64,000 nucleotides of DNA, from assembly GCF_900324485.2 (NCBI RefSeq), contig NC_046634.1, forward strand, positions 6,651,501-6,715,500, written 5' to 3'. Made by a program: the position numbers and the translations under genes. Below the pieces are notes generated by a model. It did no database searches. It was not told where the DNA came from and saw only the letters and a program-made list of their open reading frames with translations. The stretch's first letter is position 1; each line of letters opens with the position of its first letter. Of this stretch, positions 22,209 through 35,758 are shown piece by piece. This DNA comes from Mastacembelus armatus (lineage: Eukaryota; Chordata; Actinopteri; Synbranchiformes; Mastacembelidae).

Positions 22209-23651
22209 TTGTATGGAAAGGTTCTTCCAGTTATGAAACTGCTTTTCTGGGGGCGGGGGGTGGGAGGGGTTTACGAGTTGGAGTTCTAGTTGAGAGCAAC
22301 CATAGGATTCTCAAGTCTACTTTTGCTGCTAGTTTGTGTAATTTAACAAGCATTTTTGAGAAGTATTTATTTTTATAAGCCTAATACAAAAGTTGATATT
22401 TTACAGAGTGACTTGGCCAAAAGACAGTAAACAAAAACACTGGCACTTGAATGTTGAATGTCATTGGTATGAGTGTAAATTTCTATTTTTCTGGGGTAGT
22501 GTGAGCTTTTTAATGTTAAAGATGCAGCATGTAGGGGTTTCTCTTTGTATATGTCACTGTAATTAGCTTTGATTCTTCACAAAAACTAAAAGGATTTAAA
22601 AATAACTAAAACTGTCACTGGTACCAAAATTTTGCACCCATGTCCAAGGCCACTACAATGGTACCTACATCATGTTTCAGTCCTTTCCCCGCACACTTCT
22701 TTTGTACTGTCCAGCTCCAAATGCAACATTGCTTCATCTTATACTACAGCAGGTTATTTATTTATTTTATTCTTTATAAAGAAAGCAAAAGCACCCACCT
22801 TCCACTTGTTACAGGTTTTTGTTTTTGATGCCAAATTTGACAACTGTAGATGAATGTGTATGTAGTGTAACATGAGGCTATATATTATATAAAGCACTGA
22901 CAGTTGTATTACAGTTAAGGTGACTGTGACATATTAAGAGAAACAGCCTACATGGGTTACCTTTAAAGTCGCATTGGACTCAGTATCAGACCCATAAACC
23001 TGTTTGTGCACAGGTTCCATTGGCAGTAATGATTATCAACCATAAACAGCCATTTTTAATTGGCAAACAAATTTGAGACAGTACCACTACATATGCCAAG
23101 GTTTGGATTAAAAAAAAAAACATAACATTATGATCAAAGACCATTTTGTAAAAAAGTACAAAAAGCAACTGTCCAGAATCTCTCCAAGTCTCTTTTTAGT
23201 TTTGGGTTTTTATTTTAATTTTAGTCTTTACACTTTTCCTTCCTGTAATGCCCTTATTGTGAATGTCAAGTGGCAGTCTTTTAAAAGTTTTCATCACACA
23301 GAATAAACTGTGGTTCTATTGCTATGTTGTTGTGATTTGCATATTTTTGGGCATCAGTGTGTTAATACTGTCACATGGGAGCTACTGGCCAATCAGAAAT
23401 GGAGGATCCATTTCCAGGGTTAAAAGAAAATGTAGTCCTAATTTTGAATGATTGCTGTTTAGCGATTGAATTGCTTTGAAAACAAGCTCTGTGTTGTCAC
23501 CATTCCTGACTGGCCAGACGTCTGTGTGGACACACCGCAGCACTGGCCTGGTAGTTAGTATTTGCTTTATGTATTAGTTTAGCAGTTGTGCACGAAGAGG
23601 AGCACTGCACGATGAGAAAAAAAACTGTGCATCTATTCTGATTTTACCACA

Positions 23652-23657
23652 AATAAA
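23652..23657 (+). terminator. Distal poly(A) signal candidate of ddx3
   Basis: AATAAA is followed about 35 bases later by a T-rich stretch. It lies just before the 3' end of tgds on the other strand, which is a natural place for the + strand transcript to end. Confidence 0.5.
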
Positions 23658-23738
23658 GGTTTGGATTTGCAGATGTAACTAGCCTTTTCTCCGTTTCTTC
23701 CTTTTTGTAAAGATAAGCACTGATACTTTAACAATACA

Positions 23739-23744
23739 TTTATT
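23739..23744 (-). terminator. Poly(A) signal candidate of tgds
   Basis: TTTATT on the + strand reads AATAAA on the - strand, about 0.5 kb after the tgds stop codon. It faces the + strand signal at 23652 tail to tail. Confidence 0.45.
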
Positions 23745-24249
23745 GTCAGTTAATACATTCAACATGATCAGAAAAATACATTTCTTTAGTGTGTGTAAAA
23801 CAAACCCGACTGACTGATGACCTGTCGTACTCTTAACTTTTCATGGAACTTTTGTATTTCTGTATAACCCTGCAGAGTAAGGTTGAGTCTTAAACCTTTA
23901 GACAACGTGCATAAAAATCGATCCTGCCCAGGTTGAGACCATATCTACTAAATCGGTAATTAACATCAAAAAGATAAAGTGCTTTCATTTCCAGGTGAAA
24001 CTTCTCTTTGGTAGAAGGAAGGCTCTGCCTTCCTATTGGTCCAGTGATCATTTAGAAACAGCTGAGAAAAATAAATTAATCTGTACAGTCAGATGTTTAC
24101 TAATGTGTTTGATAATTGTTTTAGCTGTAAAGCATATTGGTATCAAATTTCAACACAACAGGAAATACTTGGCATAAAAAAGGGTAACAATAAATGTGTT
24201 GCAATTAACTGCATCCTGTCAATCAAGCTGCAGGCTCTGCTGAGGCCAC

Positions 24250-24414
24250 CTATGTCTTAGTAACTTCTTCAAGCTTGCTTCTGATTTGTCCTTGGTCCTC
24301 AACTGCTTCGGACCAGAAGCCTGGGTTCTCTTGGTACCATTTGACTGTATGACAAGCACAAAAAATTATAAAAATTAAATCAGACATTTCAGTATATCGA
24401 GATGTTTTACATTC

Positions 24415-24480
<66 letters not shown>

Positions 24481-27400
24481 ACGTGTGTACACGTGTACCA
24501 GTCTGTCTGATGCCTTCAGCCCAGGACACCTCAGCTCTCCAGCCCAGCTGCTGCAGCTTCTCACATGTGATGGGGTAGCGCAGGTCGACCCGCGGCCTAC
24601 AGAGCATCAGTGCATTCAGATGTTTATGTAGTTATGACGCCAAATGAAGATCATTCAACATGTTTATAATTTGTTAAACTGGCTTATCACTCACCTGTCA
24701 GGCACAAATTCAAGCCAGTTGTTTACCTCAGAGTCTGGCACGTTTTTCACCTAGAACAGACCCAAGCTCTGTTTTCATACATGTTTAATAGACTTTTCTT
24801 TGACACACAGGATTATTTGGCACATCTGCTCTCAGCTGCTTTGAGTGTGAATTATGGAAACATATCCTTAACCCACCATTTTAACAAGCTGCCTGGCCAG
24901 TTGCATGATGGGAATCTCACAGCTTGTCCCAACATTGTAAATTTCTCCCACAGTCCCTTTCTCCAGAAGTAGCAGGAAAGCACTGATGGCGTCATCAACA
25001 AACAAGAAATGGCGGGATTTGGGGAGGGTTCCCTGGATGGTGCTGCAGCACAGAGGAGTAAGAGAAACTACATTCAGTCTGCACCATTTTTCTCTTCATG
25101 TGCTATGTCAAACAATTTTCTGAAGCTCCAAAATAAAATTCAGACCTACCATTTCTTGTTCATTTGCAGGAGAGTGAGAAACCTTGGAATGACCTGAAAG
25201 ATCAGATGATGATTAATAATCTGAAAGGCCACTGGAGATGATAAAGTGATGGGTCACTGTGCTCACTGCTGTTTAAATGTGCATTTAAAACAGCAAAATT
25301 GGCTCTGTTCTGTCAGGTAGAAGAATAATGAGCACAAATGGCGACTGTTCAGTCTGTTCAAACAATGAACATGTTTTTTTTTTTTGGTTTTTTTTTATTT
25401 CATATATGCAGCACAGCATAGATGCTACCTGATGATCCACCTCTTGAATCAGACACAAACCTGATAAAAGCAGGTAAGAGTTAGTACTCCAGTGTTTCTT
25501 AGTCCTGTGCATCAATGTCTTGCAATCAGCTTAAAGATGATTACATTTAGCAGCAGTGTTGTTGTGATACTGTACCTTCTCAGTGTACTGTCTTGGCCCA
25601 TAGATGTTGTTGCTCCTGGTAATGATGATGGGAAACTGGAAATAGACAGAGCAGTATTTAACTTTCAATGACAAACAAAACCTGGATTGTTGTATCTTTA
25701 GATTTACTGTCCAATCAGATTGAAGTCTAGCTTTAAGATAAAATTACTTCAAATGACAAACACTGAACATTTCCAGTCAGACATCCTGTAGTTAGCCACA
25801 GCCCTGAACCTAGAAAGTGTTCATTTGTAGGGACATATAGTTGTACAGTATCTACTAAAGCAAATGTGATTAAAGCTGATTGTTTTTGTGTCTTACTGTT
25901 TACAGCAATCGGAGCATGGCATGAAATATAGGTACATTTTGTTATGACTAAACAATCATTTTTGCTTTTTGTCTGTGTTTCAACTTAATGTCTCAGAATT
26001 GAAGCAATGCATCAGTTTGTAATCAGCCTAATTTATAACATAATTCTGTGTGTGTGTGTGTACCTTATATTTGTCCCAGTAGGATCTGACCAGGTACTCT
26101 GCAGCTGCTTTCGTGGCAGAATATGGGTTGTTGGGTCTCACAGAATTGTTCTCATCAAACACCTGCAGAGAACAAATGACCAGTATCCAGGTCAGTAAAT
26201 GACCCCCAAACTCCACATATTCACCAAACGGTCCATCAAACGCTACTCACTGACCTTGTCCAGACTGGCTCCGTACACTTCATCAGTGCTGACATAGATG
26301 AAGCGTTGTGGCTGGTGTCTGGCCTGATGTGCAGCTCCCAGTAAGACTCTGGTTCCATCAATGTTAACAAGCTGGAAACTGGATGGAGACTGAAATGATG
26401 ATTCTGCAGGAACAGACATCAGTGTGTGAGAATGAAAAACAGGTCTGCAGGCAGATACACAGATAGTGCTGCTGCTGCTGCTCACCAACGTGTGTTTTGG
26501 CTGCCAGGTGAAAGATCACATCGATGTGTTCTGTGTTGAAAATGTGGTTTAGCAGCCGCGGATTACACACATCTCCCTGTAGAAGACAAAAATAGTTTTA
26601 AAATATTATACTACTAGCTATTGTACATGGTTAATACAATTAATAGTACAATGTCACTGTTGCCAAAAATACTTAAGCTAAACCTTTTGTTACTGCCTGT
26701 AGCGAAATGTTCTTGTATAAATGTATTACAGAAGATAAAAGTTTACAATTTATTTGAAAACATTTGTTTTTTTAGACAGCAGACCAGCCAGCTGCTCCCA
26801 GAAGTTATCTTTATTTGTAAAGACTGTAATACAGCAACTCTTACCCTGATAAATGTGTAGTTTGCTTTGTCTTCGATGCTCTCCAGACTCCTCGGGCTAC
26901 AGCAGTAATCCAGCTGGAAAGAAAGGCAATAAGAGATGCTGATGCTGCAGCACTTTAAGCTTAATACATGTCTGTCTGGAAATGTATATTTGCTATGGAT
27001 TGAACTGAGGAAAAAATACTGAAATGTGACAGTAGGTCCACACTGGAATATGTACAGCTGCTTATTTATGTATTCATTTGTAGGTAATAACAGCAGCCCT
27101 GCCACACACCAACATACATTGAAAACTTACATTATCCAGGTTAATTATTCTCCATTCTGGGTGTTTGTTGACCAGTGCACACACTAGATGGGAGCCACTG
27201 GAAAGAGAGAGAGATAAAACTTTAAAAAGTCATTAAGAAATGTAGTTATTAGGGGTACTTATAATAATTACTAAGTTGTAGTTCACCACAAAGCCTTGTT
27301 GACAGGTGCATTAAATCACCTTACAGTAAATTAAAGCAGCATGCATTAATAAATGAAGCCCACGACAGGCAGCTACATTAAAACGCTGCTTACATCTTAA

Positions 27401-28893
27401 TGCTCATGTATTATATAACTTCTTTTCCTTTGGGCTGCTCCCTTCAGGGGTCGCCACAGCCAATCATCTGCCTCCATTTAACCCTATCCTCTGTATCCTC
27501 CTCACCCACACCAACTATCCTCATGTCCTCCTTCACTACATCCAAGAACCTCCTCTTTGGTCTTCCTCTAGGCCTCCTTCCTGGCAGCTCTAACCTCAGC
27601 ATCCTTTTACCAATGTATTCACTGTCCCTGCTCTGAACATGTCCAAACCATCTCAATCTGGCTTCCCTGGCTTTTTCTCCAAACCATCTAACATGAGCTG
27701 TCCCTCTGATGTCCTCATTCCTGATCCTATCCATCCTCGTCACTCCCAGAGAGAACCTCAACATCTTCAGCTCTGCTACCTCCAGCTCTGCCTCCTGTCT
27801 TTTTCTCAGTGCCACTGTCTCTAAACCAGACAACATTGCTGGTCTCACCACTGTGTTGTACATCCTTTCCTTTCATTCACATCACACCCGACACTTTTCT
27901 CCACCCGTTCCAACCTGCTTGCACATGTATCTTCACTTCTTCACACCTCACCACTGTCTTGTACACCTTTCCTTTCATTTTTGCTGACAGTCTTTTGTCA
28001 CATATCACACCCAACACTTTTCTCCACCCGTTCAAACCTGCTTGCACACGTATCTTCACTTCTTTAGCACACCTCACCACTCTCTTACAGCTCTCATACA
28101 TGTCCTGCACCACTTGCACAACATACTTCTCTGATACTCCAGACTTCCTCATACAAAACCACAGCTCCTCTCTCAGCACCCTGTCATACGCTTTTTCCAA
28201 ATCTACAAAGACACAATGCAGCTCCTTCTGGCCTTCTCTGTACTTCTCCATCAGCATTCTCAAAGCAAATATTGCATCTATGGTTCTCTTTCTTGGCATG
28301 AAACCATACTGCTGCTCACAAATGTTCACTTCTGACCTCAGCCTAGCCTCCACTACTCTTTCCCATAACTTCATTGTGTGACTCATCAGCTTTATTCCTC
28401 TGTAGTTTCCACAACTCTACACATCTCCCTTGTTCTTAAAGATGGGCACCAGTACACTTCACCTACATTCCTCAGGCATCCTCTCTCTCTCCAAGATCTT
28501 GTTAAGTAGCCCAGTCAAAAACTCTACTGCCACCTCTCCTAAACACTTCCATACCTCCACAGGTATGTCGTATGTCATGTATTATGTAACTAAGTCGTTT
28601 GTCATGTATTATATAACTAGTATGCTAATAACTAGTATTTCTGTATTATTTAACTAGTATGCTAATATTCCATATTTAAGAGCTGATTTCATCCCAATGG
28701 TAATGTACGTGTTTGAAAATTCATAATTCACCAGTGGCTTAAACTAAGTTTGGTATAATTTTAATAGATATAGTTTGGATTTAGTGACGGGAAGACACGA
28801 ACATTTAACATCTTAACCCGGAATCGCAAAATGAACTCACATGAATCCAGAGCCTCCAGTCACCAAAACAGTCCTGTTAAAGTCCATCGTCAT
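24250..28893 (-). CDS. tgds: dTDP-D-glucose 4,6-dehydratase-like protein
   Basis: Short-chain dehydrogenase/reductase of the nucleotide-sugar dehydratase family. The vertebrate protein's exact substrate is still debated. Twelve exons on the - strand, 5' to 3': 28841-28893, 27131-27197, 26845-26913, 26486-26576, 26255-26403, 26064-26162, 25576-25635, 25150-25193, 24877-25042, 24695-24750, 24499-24596, 24250-24344. They join in phase to 348 aa (human protein 350). Visible motifs are the NAD-binding GGSGFIGSH near residue 14, HLAAKTHV, STDEVYG, the catalytic YxxxK (NPYSATKAAAE) and RSNNIYGP. The ending WYQENPGFW matches the family's 'WYREN' end. There are two in-frame ATGs (28893 and 28887); the second has the better context (A at -3, G at +4). 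Intron 1 carries a LINE insertion and the last intron a 62-base GT/AC repeat. It is divergent from gpr180, as in human. Confidence 0.95.
24417..24478. repeat. (GT)31 microsatellite in last tgds intron
   Basis: An uninterrupted GT run ((AC)n on the tgds sense strand) fills about 40 percent of a 154-base intron, starting about 20 bases inside the tgds donor. The repeat produces several false His/Thr and Cys/Val open frames. Confidence 0.98.
27405..27420. repeat. Target-site duplication, left copy
   Basis: The 16-base catgtattatataact is identical to the copy at 28603-28618 and directly borders the LINE fragment. Confidence 0.85.
27421..28602 (-). mobile_element. Truncated RTE-type LINE in tgds intron 1
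   Basis: Two - strand reading frames (28386-27877 and 27863-27444) encode pieces of a reverse transcriptase of the RTE/BovB-like family abundant in fish. Recognisable pieces are YGFMPRKRTIDA and VFVDLEKAYDRV from the fingers/palm, and the C-terminal part with LRWFGHV and RGRPKRRFLDVVKEDM. The element is 5'-truncated. The middle of the polymerase with the catalytic FADD/YADD motif is absent, so it is inactive. A stretch encoding a VQAG(L/W)NGWRK motif is present twice as an imperfect tandem copy (about 27844-27945 and 27948-28066). Exact 16-base duplications flank it, which is direct evidence of insertion as a unit. It lies in the same sense as tgds. Confidence 0.88.
28603..28618. repeat. Target-site duplication, right copy
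   Basis: Exact copy of the 16 bases at 27405-27420. A third, imperfect copy (catgtattatgtaact) lies just inside at about 28576. Confidence 0.85.
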
Positions 28894-28903
28894 TACATTT
28901 CAT
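28877..28903 (-). promoter_or_regulatory. Overlapping upstream ORF of tgds
   Basis: An ATG ten bases before the tgds start opens an eight-codon frame (MKCNDDGL) that ends at a TAA inside the tgds coding sequence. Because it overlaps both tgds start codons out of frame, it could reduce initiation if the mRNA 5' end includes it. Its own context is weak (T at -3). Confidence 0.5.
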
Positions 28904-29674
28904 GTACCAGCGTAACGATAAAACATGGTTTGTAGTCTCTTGTTATCCCGCCTGTACTTTAACTAACGTGTAATACACAAATACTCTCTTCTTTCTCATT
29001 ACAATACACGCTTTGTGCAGTTGACGACACTTTGGCTTTGTTTACGACAGTGTTGACACGTTGAAAGTGGGCGGGACATTTAGCGCAAGTTGTCAGGGTA
29101 CTGCTCTCTAATTGGTTGTCCTGCTTGACGTTTCGAGGAAGTGCTTTTTGATTGGGCGAATCGCAACGCAAACGATCAAGCGAGCTGCAATGGACCGATA
29201 ACGACCGGATGTCTTTTTTAGTAGAACTTTGTTTTCGCCCTCATTAAACAACTCAGATTTAGCCTGGGAACCATTGGAATAAACAACTTTTTGTACATAA
29301 AACACACTGTTTTCCCGCTAATGCATTGGTATTAACTGTGCAATGACTTGAAATATAATTATAATTATATAATATTATATAATTATAATCTGTGTTCATT
29401 TTGTTCATAATACTTAACTACATTTTAGTACTACAGACACTACAACTTCAGTTTTATAGCAAATTAAATTATAAAAATATCGTTAGTGTATTCTATACAT
29501 CGTGTTTTTTCATCTTTTAAAGCTTTTATTTTAATACTGATCAACTGCACTTCCGGCGTATCTGGGCTAACTTTGGCTAGCTTAACGCAGCTGCTTTACT
29601 TCTGGCTTCGTGGCTCATTGAATCGATTAGCTAACGTTTATCTATCGATAACGTTAAAGTGCACCAAAGAAAAG
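28904..29674. promoter_or_regulatory. Bidirectional promoter region tgds / gpr180
   Basis: The two divergent start codons are about 0.78 kb apart. Two ATTGG boxes (CCAAT on the other strand) at 29111 and 29151 lie 40 bases apart, a typical NF-Y arrangement, in GC-richer DNA on the tgds side. No clear TATA box is seen near either start. The gpr180 side is AT-rich and holds a perfect 32-base palindrome (29358-29389). Confidence 0.6.
29358..29389. repeat. Perfect 32-base AT palindrome
   Basis: Sixteen bases are followed immediately by their exact reverse complement, consisting only of A and T. It could extrude as a cruciform or simply reflect AT-rich simple sequence. It lies about 290 bases before the gpr180 start. 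Confidence 0.9.
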
Positions 29675-32411
<2,737 letters not shown>

Positions 32412-34215
32412 GCACATCCGGTGTCGCGCTTTACCTGATGATGATGGCAGGAGGACAGCATGCTGAGGCTTCTCGTGCCCCGTCTGAGGAGAGAGACTTT
32501 CTGAGCATGAAGAAGATGCAGAGAAGATCAGAAGTGCTGTAACACTTCAGGGACAGTTCTCCTTTGGTGTTTGCTGGGAGAATAATAATGGCCCACTAGT
32601 AAACAGTTTCCCACGGAACAAGAGTTTGGGCCACAGATGATATTTACAGCAACACCCTACCTCTAGTGACAAATGACTTTGACTTAATATTGATAAGTAA
32701 GAGGAAACGTTCTTTTACACAGAACACTCTGGTGAATAGACACAAGGCTTTAAGTGGTGACATGTCCTAACTAATCGCCAAAGAACTTTGAAATGAAAGG
32801 AAGACAAGGACAAATGAAGACAGATCACCAACATCAAGATTTTAAAGATGCATCTGCTGCTGAGGTTGATGCCAGTGCACAGGGCGAGTTTGGTTTTTGG
32901 ACCTCTAGGATCACTTTGTGAACAGGTTCATTGTTGTGTGAACAGGACACAAAGGAAAATGATAATTACACAATAGTGGAACTGTGGATTAACTAAAGGA
33001 AAATGCAGCACACAGGGTTTAGCTCTGGTTTTAGGTTTAGGGATTTAGTTTATCACAAAATACTAGAAGCATCTTCGTCATTGAACTAGCCTTGGATCAT
33101 ATTGCCAAAGAGGTAGCTCATAAGAAAACAACAAAAGATGTTCTGTCTTAAAGGATTAGGCTGGTGTTGTTCGATAATTTTCCTATTGTCAACAAATGCT
33201 GTCACAGTTGAAGATGGAAATACTGAGCAAAATGTTTGGACCGATCCAGGCGAACAACAATGATTCAGAGATTTAATTTTGTCTTTACATATCCAAAGTG
33301 ATGAATACGAGCCAAAAGCCCAGTGTGTGTTCTTTGTACACCACAGTCTTGACTTTAGGAGCTGACAGCATGAGAGGGCTCAACCTTTGCATTCATATAA
33401 ACTGTATGTAGCTAGATACACTTATTTTTACTTTAATGTAAAAAATGGATCAGGAGAAACATTCCTTCAGAATCAGTTTTTGTAAATGATTTCAGTGTTT
33501 TGTTATATGTAATTATATTTAAAGTGCTGATAATTCTTCTCAATCTTCAGTTTATTTTTTCTTATTTACTTTATTAATCACTTCTTCAAGCCAGAACAAA
33601 TGTGTTGCCTGTTTGCTCATACAGTCCAAGCTTAACTCAAGCCTCCAGTAAACAAACGCCTGCTGAGTTCCCTTCTTAGATCACATACAGCTTTGCCAAC
33701 CCTTTCTACTGATGAAGATCGGAGATGTAGCTGAAATACATTTGTGTGGAGCTGTGAGCTCTGACAGACATATAGAGGACAATCCCTTCAGTTTAGCAGT
33801 GGTCAGAAACTCCACAGCACACCTTTTTGGATTTGTTTTTTGTCAAAGACTTGCATGGTCAGGATGCGCTTTTATGCTCAACTGTATAAAACAACACACA
33901 CTGTTCCCCTTATAATAAATTTAAATAAATGTATGCCACAAGCCTCTAGTAAGTTATTATAGGCTTTCAGGTCGTTGTGCTGAGCCATTGGGCCAAGACA
34001 AGTTTCAGTTATCCACCTTGGTTATACTTGGAGTTATACTTGAATATGTTTATTATTTTCTCCTAGTTAGTTACAGTGAATTTTATTCATTTTATTAGTC
34101 ATATCTTTTTTGTAATATTCCATTACATGTATTTATTTTCTGTAACCTGTGGATATTTGGGACCTGTGACAGCTGTAGAGTGGTACCAAATAAACAAACG
34201 TCTTCATTCTGTTGC
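32412..34215 (+). other. gpr180 3' UTR and intergenic DNA
   Basis: AT-rich DNA with no recognisable coding exon. It runs from the gpr180 stop to a little beyond an AATAAA at 34189. Short open frames inside (for example near 33712) have no splice sites or family resemblance. Confidence 0.55.
34189..34194 (+). terminator. Poly(A) signal candidate of gpr180
   Basis: AATAAA followed by a T-rich/GT stretch (cttcattctgttg), 1.8 kb after the stop and 0.6 kb before the next gene. Confidence 0.5.
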
Positions 34216-34689
34216 GATTCTTACTGCTGGATACAGGATCAGAGCATGAAACACCTGTAATATTCTACCAAAAGACTTTATATCGACGACTATCTGAATT
34301 ATTATATTTTTATGTTCAATTGATGCAAAATGATCATCTTGTCTTTGTCACGACTCACTAGAAAATGTGCATTTGTTTATTTTTTCCTCTTTGTAACTAC
34401 TCGAATCTCGAACCTTCGTGACTTATGATGCATTCAGGGGATATAGGCATAAATCACAGGCACAGACTATAAAGAAATTAACCTCAAAAAATGCATTTCA
34501 CCGTATCTTTCACACGGGATAAATACATACATATATATGTGTGTATAAATGTACATATATACATGCAGCTGTATGCTGTATATTAAGGCTACTGTGATTG
34601 ATTAGCGCTATGCGGTTAATGATTGCTTTGCCGACGACTTGATTTGCCTTATCAACCATGAACGCATCACAGATTACATATAACAGCCT

Positions 34690-34794
34690 GCATTTTGATT
34701 GGCTCGTCAGGATAAGCCCCGCCTTCTTCAGAGGAGCATTAGGTCTGTGTGACCGTCAGAGTAGGGAAGAAGTATCAACGCGACAGAAGCTAAA
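34690..34794 (+). promoter_or_regulatory. smim11 proximal promoter / 5' UTR
   Basis: A GATTGG (CCAAT-box, 34697-34702) lies about 95 bases before the start codon in a locally GC-richer patch. No TATA box is clear. Inference from position only. Confidence 0.4.
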
Positions 34795-35758
34795 ATGATC
34801 AACTTTAAGGTAAATGATCAGATGTGTTATTTTTATCTGCCTCATGCATCAGCTGTTTTTAGTTCCGTAGCTGTCTCGTATTCTGATGAGTTGAAGTAAA
34901 GGCTAACTGTTACTAGCATAATGCTAACGTTAGTATTGCTGGGCAGGGATTCTGTCACAAGTGCTATAAGCATCATATTTATAATGTGAACATGTGTCAT
35001 TTGAAGGATATGATGTATGCCGAATGGAGGAGTGACCTTTGTTGATTAGGGATATGTGTTGGAACAGTACGTAGTTTGTGTTTTTTGTGTGTGGTGCGAT
35101 ATCGATGCTTTAAAATAGATATTATTCAGTGACGTTTGGCAAAAAAACATTGAGTGCGCATAACCAACTACAAGCCCCCAGTGCAGATGGTGTGCAGCTG
35201 CTTCGCTCTTTCACACACCTCCACGCCTGTCTGTGACCAGATTAACTCCCACCTCCAAACCGAGACAGCTGGGGCTAAGACTGTAGGGGGAAGCCACATC
35301 TCCAGAGTCCAGGACTGTTCTAGAGCTTTCCTTTGCCTTAGTTTATTTCTTACTGAGCAGTCTCAAAAAGTAAACTCTGTGTACTCAAGACTGGAGAAAA
35401 AGTTGCTTTTCTGAGTGTTTAAATTATGACTGAAATTAAAGGCAAAAATAATCAAACACAGCCAGAACAGCTCTGGCCACCATAGAAGTGTATTTGGGAC
35501 TGAATAGTTGTGTTGAGACACAGATGACAACAGAAAACAACCTTAAACCTAAACTCTGTCTGTTGTCAGGCTCTGGAAAACGTCCCTCTCCTCCTGTACA
35601 TCCTGGCCCTGAAGACGCTGCTGCTGTGTTTGGCGTTTGCAGGGGTGAAAATCTACCAGAGTAAGAAAGCTGAGGAGGCCCTGAAGAAGCAGCAGGCTGA
35701 GAAGAGGAGGCTGGCTCAGCAGACGCAGGAACTCCTCGACAACCTGAAGGAAGACTGA
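34795..35758 (+). CDS. smim11: Small integral membrane protein 11
   Basis: Micro-membrane protein of unclear function. Two exons: 34795-34809 (MINFK, ending at gtaaat) and 35570-35758, joined in phase to 67 aa (human protein 58 aa). The core VPLLLYILALKTLLLCLAFAG is one hydrophobic helix and differs from the human SMIM11 helix at only a few positions; VKIYQ follows, then a highly charged Lys/Glu/Gln coiled-coil-like tail ending in NLKED. The first coding exon holds only five codons, so an ORF search alone would miss the start. The gene is on the same strand as gpr180 and slc19a1. A 3' UTR intron (donor near 35776, acceptor near 36141) is possible. Confidence 0.92.

Larger units (their letters stand above)
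15862..23680 (+). other. ddx3x: Probable long 3' UTR of ddx3
   Basis: No coding exon is recognisable between the helicase stop codon and the 3' end of the opposite-strand tgds gene. AATAAA signals at 17567 and 23652 offer a short (about 1.7 kb) and a long (about 7.8 kb) 3' end. DDX3X mRNAs in other vertebrates have long, AU-rich 3' UTRs, which fits. The region also contains a transposon-like inverted repeat (21188-21806) and a TG/TCTG microsatellite. Which signal is used cannot be told from sequence. Confidence 0.5.

Noticed and set aside
22148-22378. A + strand Cys/Val-rich open frame.
   Set aside because: Product of the TG/TCTG microsatellite, with no family resemblance.
24250-24607. Long His/Thr and Cys/Val open frames across the GT repeat.
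   Set aside because: They are translations of the dinucleotide repeat within a tgds intron; only the flanking exon parts are real.
25429-25460. A 32-base exon-like segment in tgds (- strand) with a tactaac branch-like site, pyrimidine tract, cag acceptor and gtagca donor.
   Set aside because: In the phase left by the preceding exon it reads into a TGA after three codons, and the true exon (VIPRFLTLLQMNKK, 25150-25193) joins perfectly without it. It could at most be a rare poison exon.
27444-28386. Possible host gene encoding a reverse-transcriptase-like protein.
   Set aside because: It is a truncated RTE-type LINE inside an intron, bounded by target duplications.
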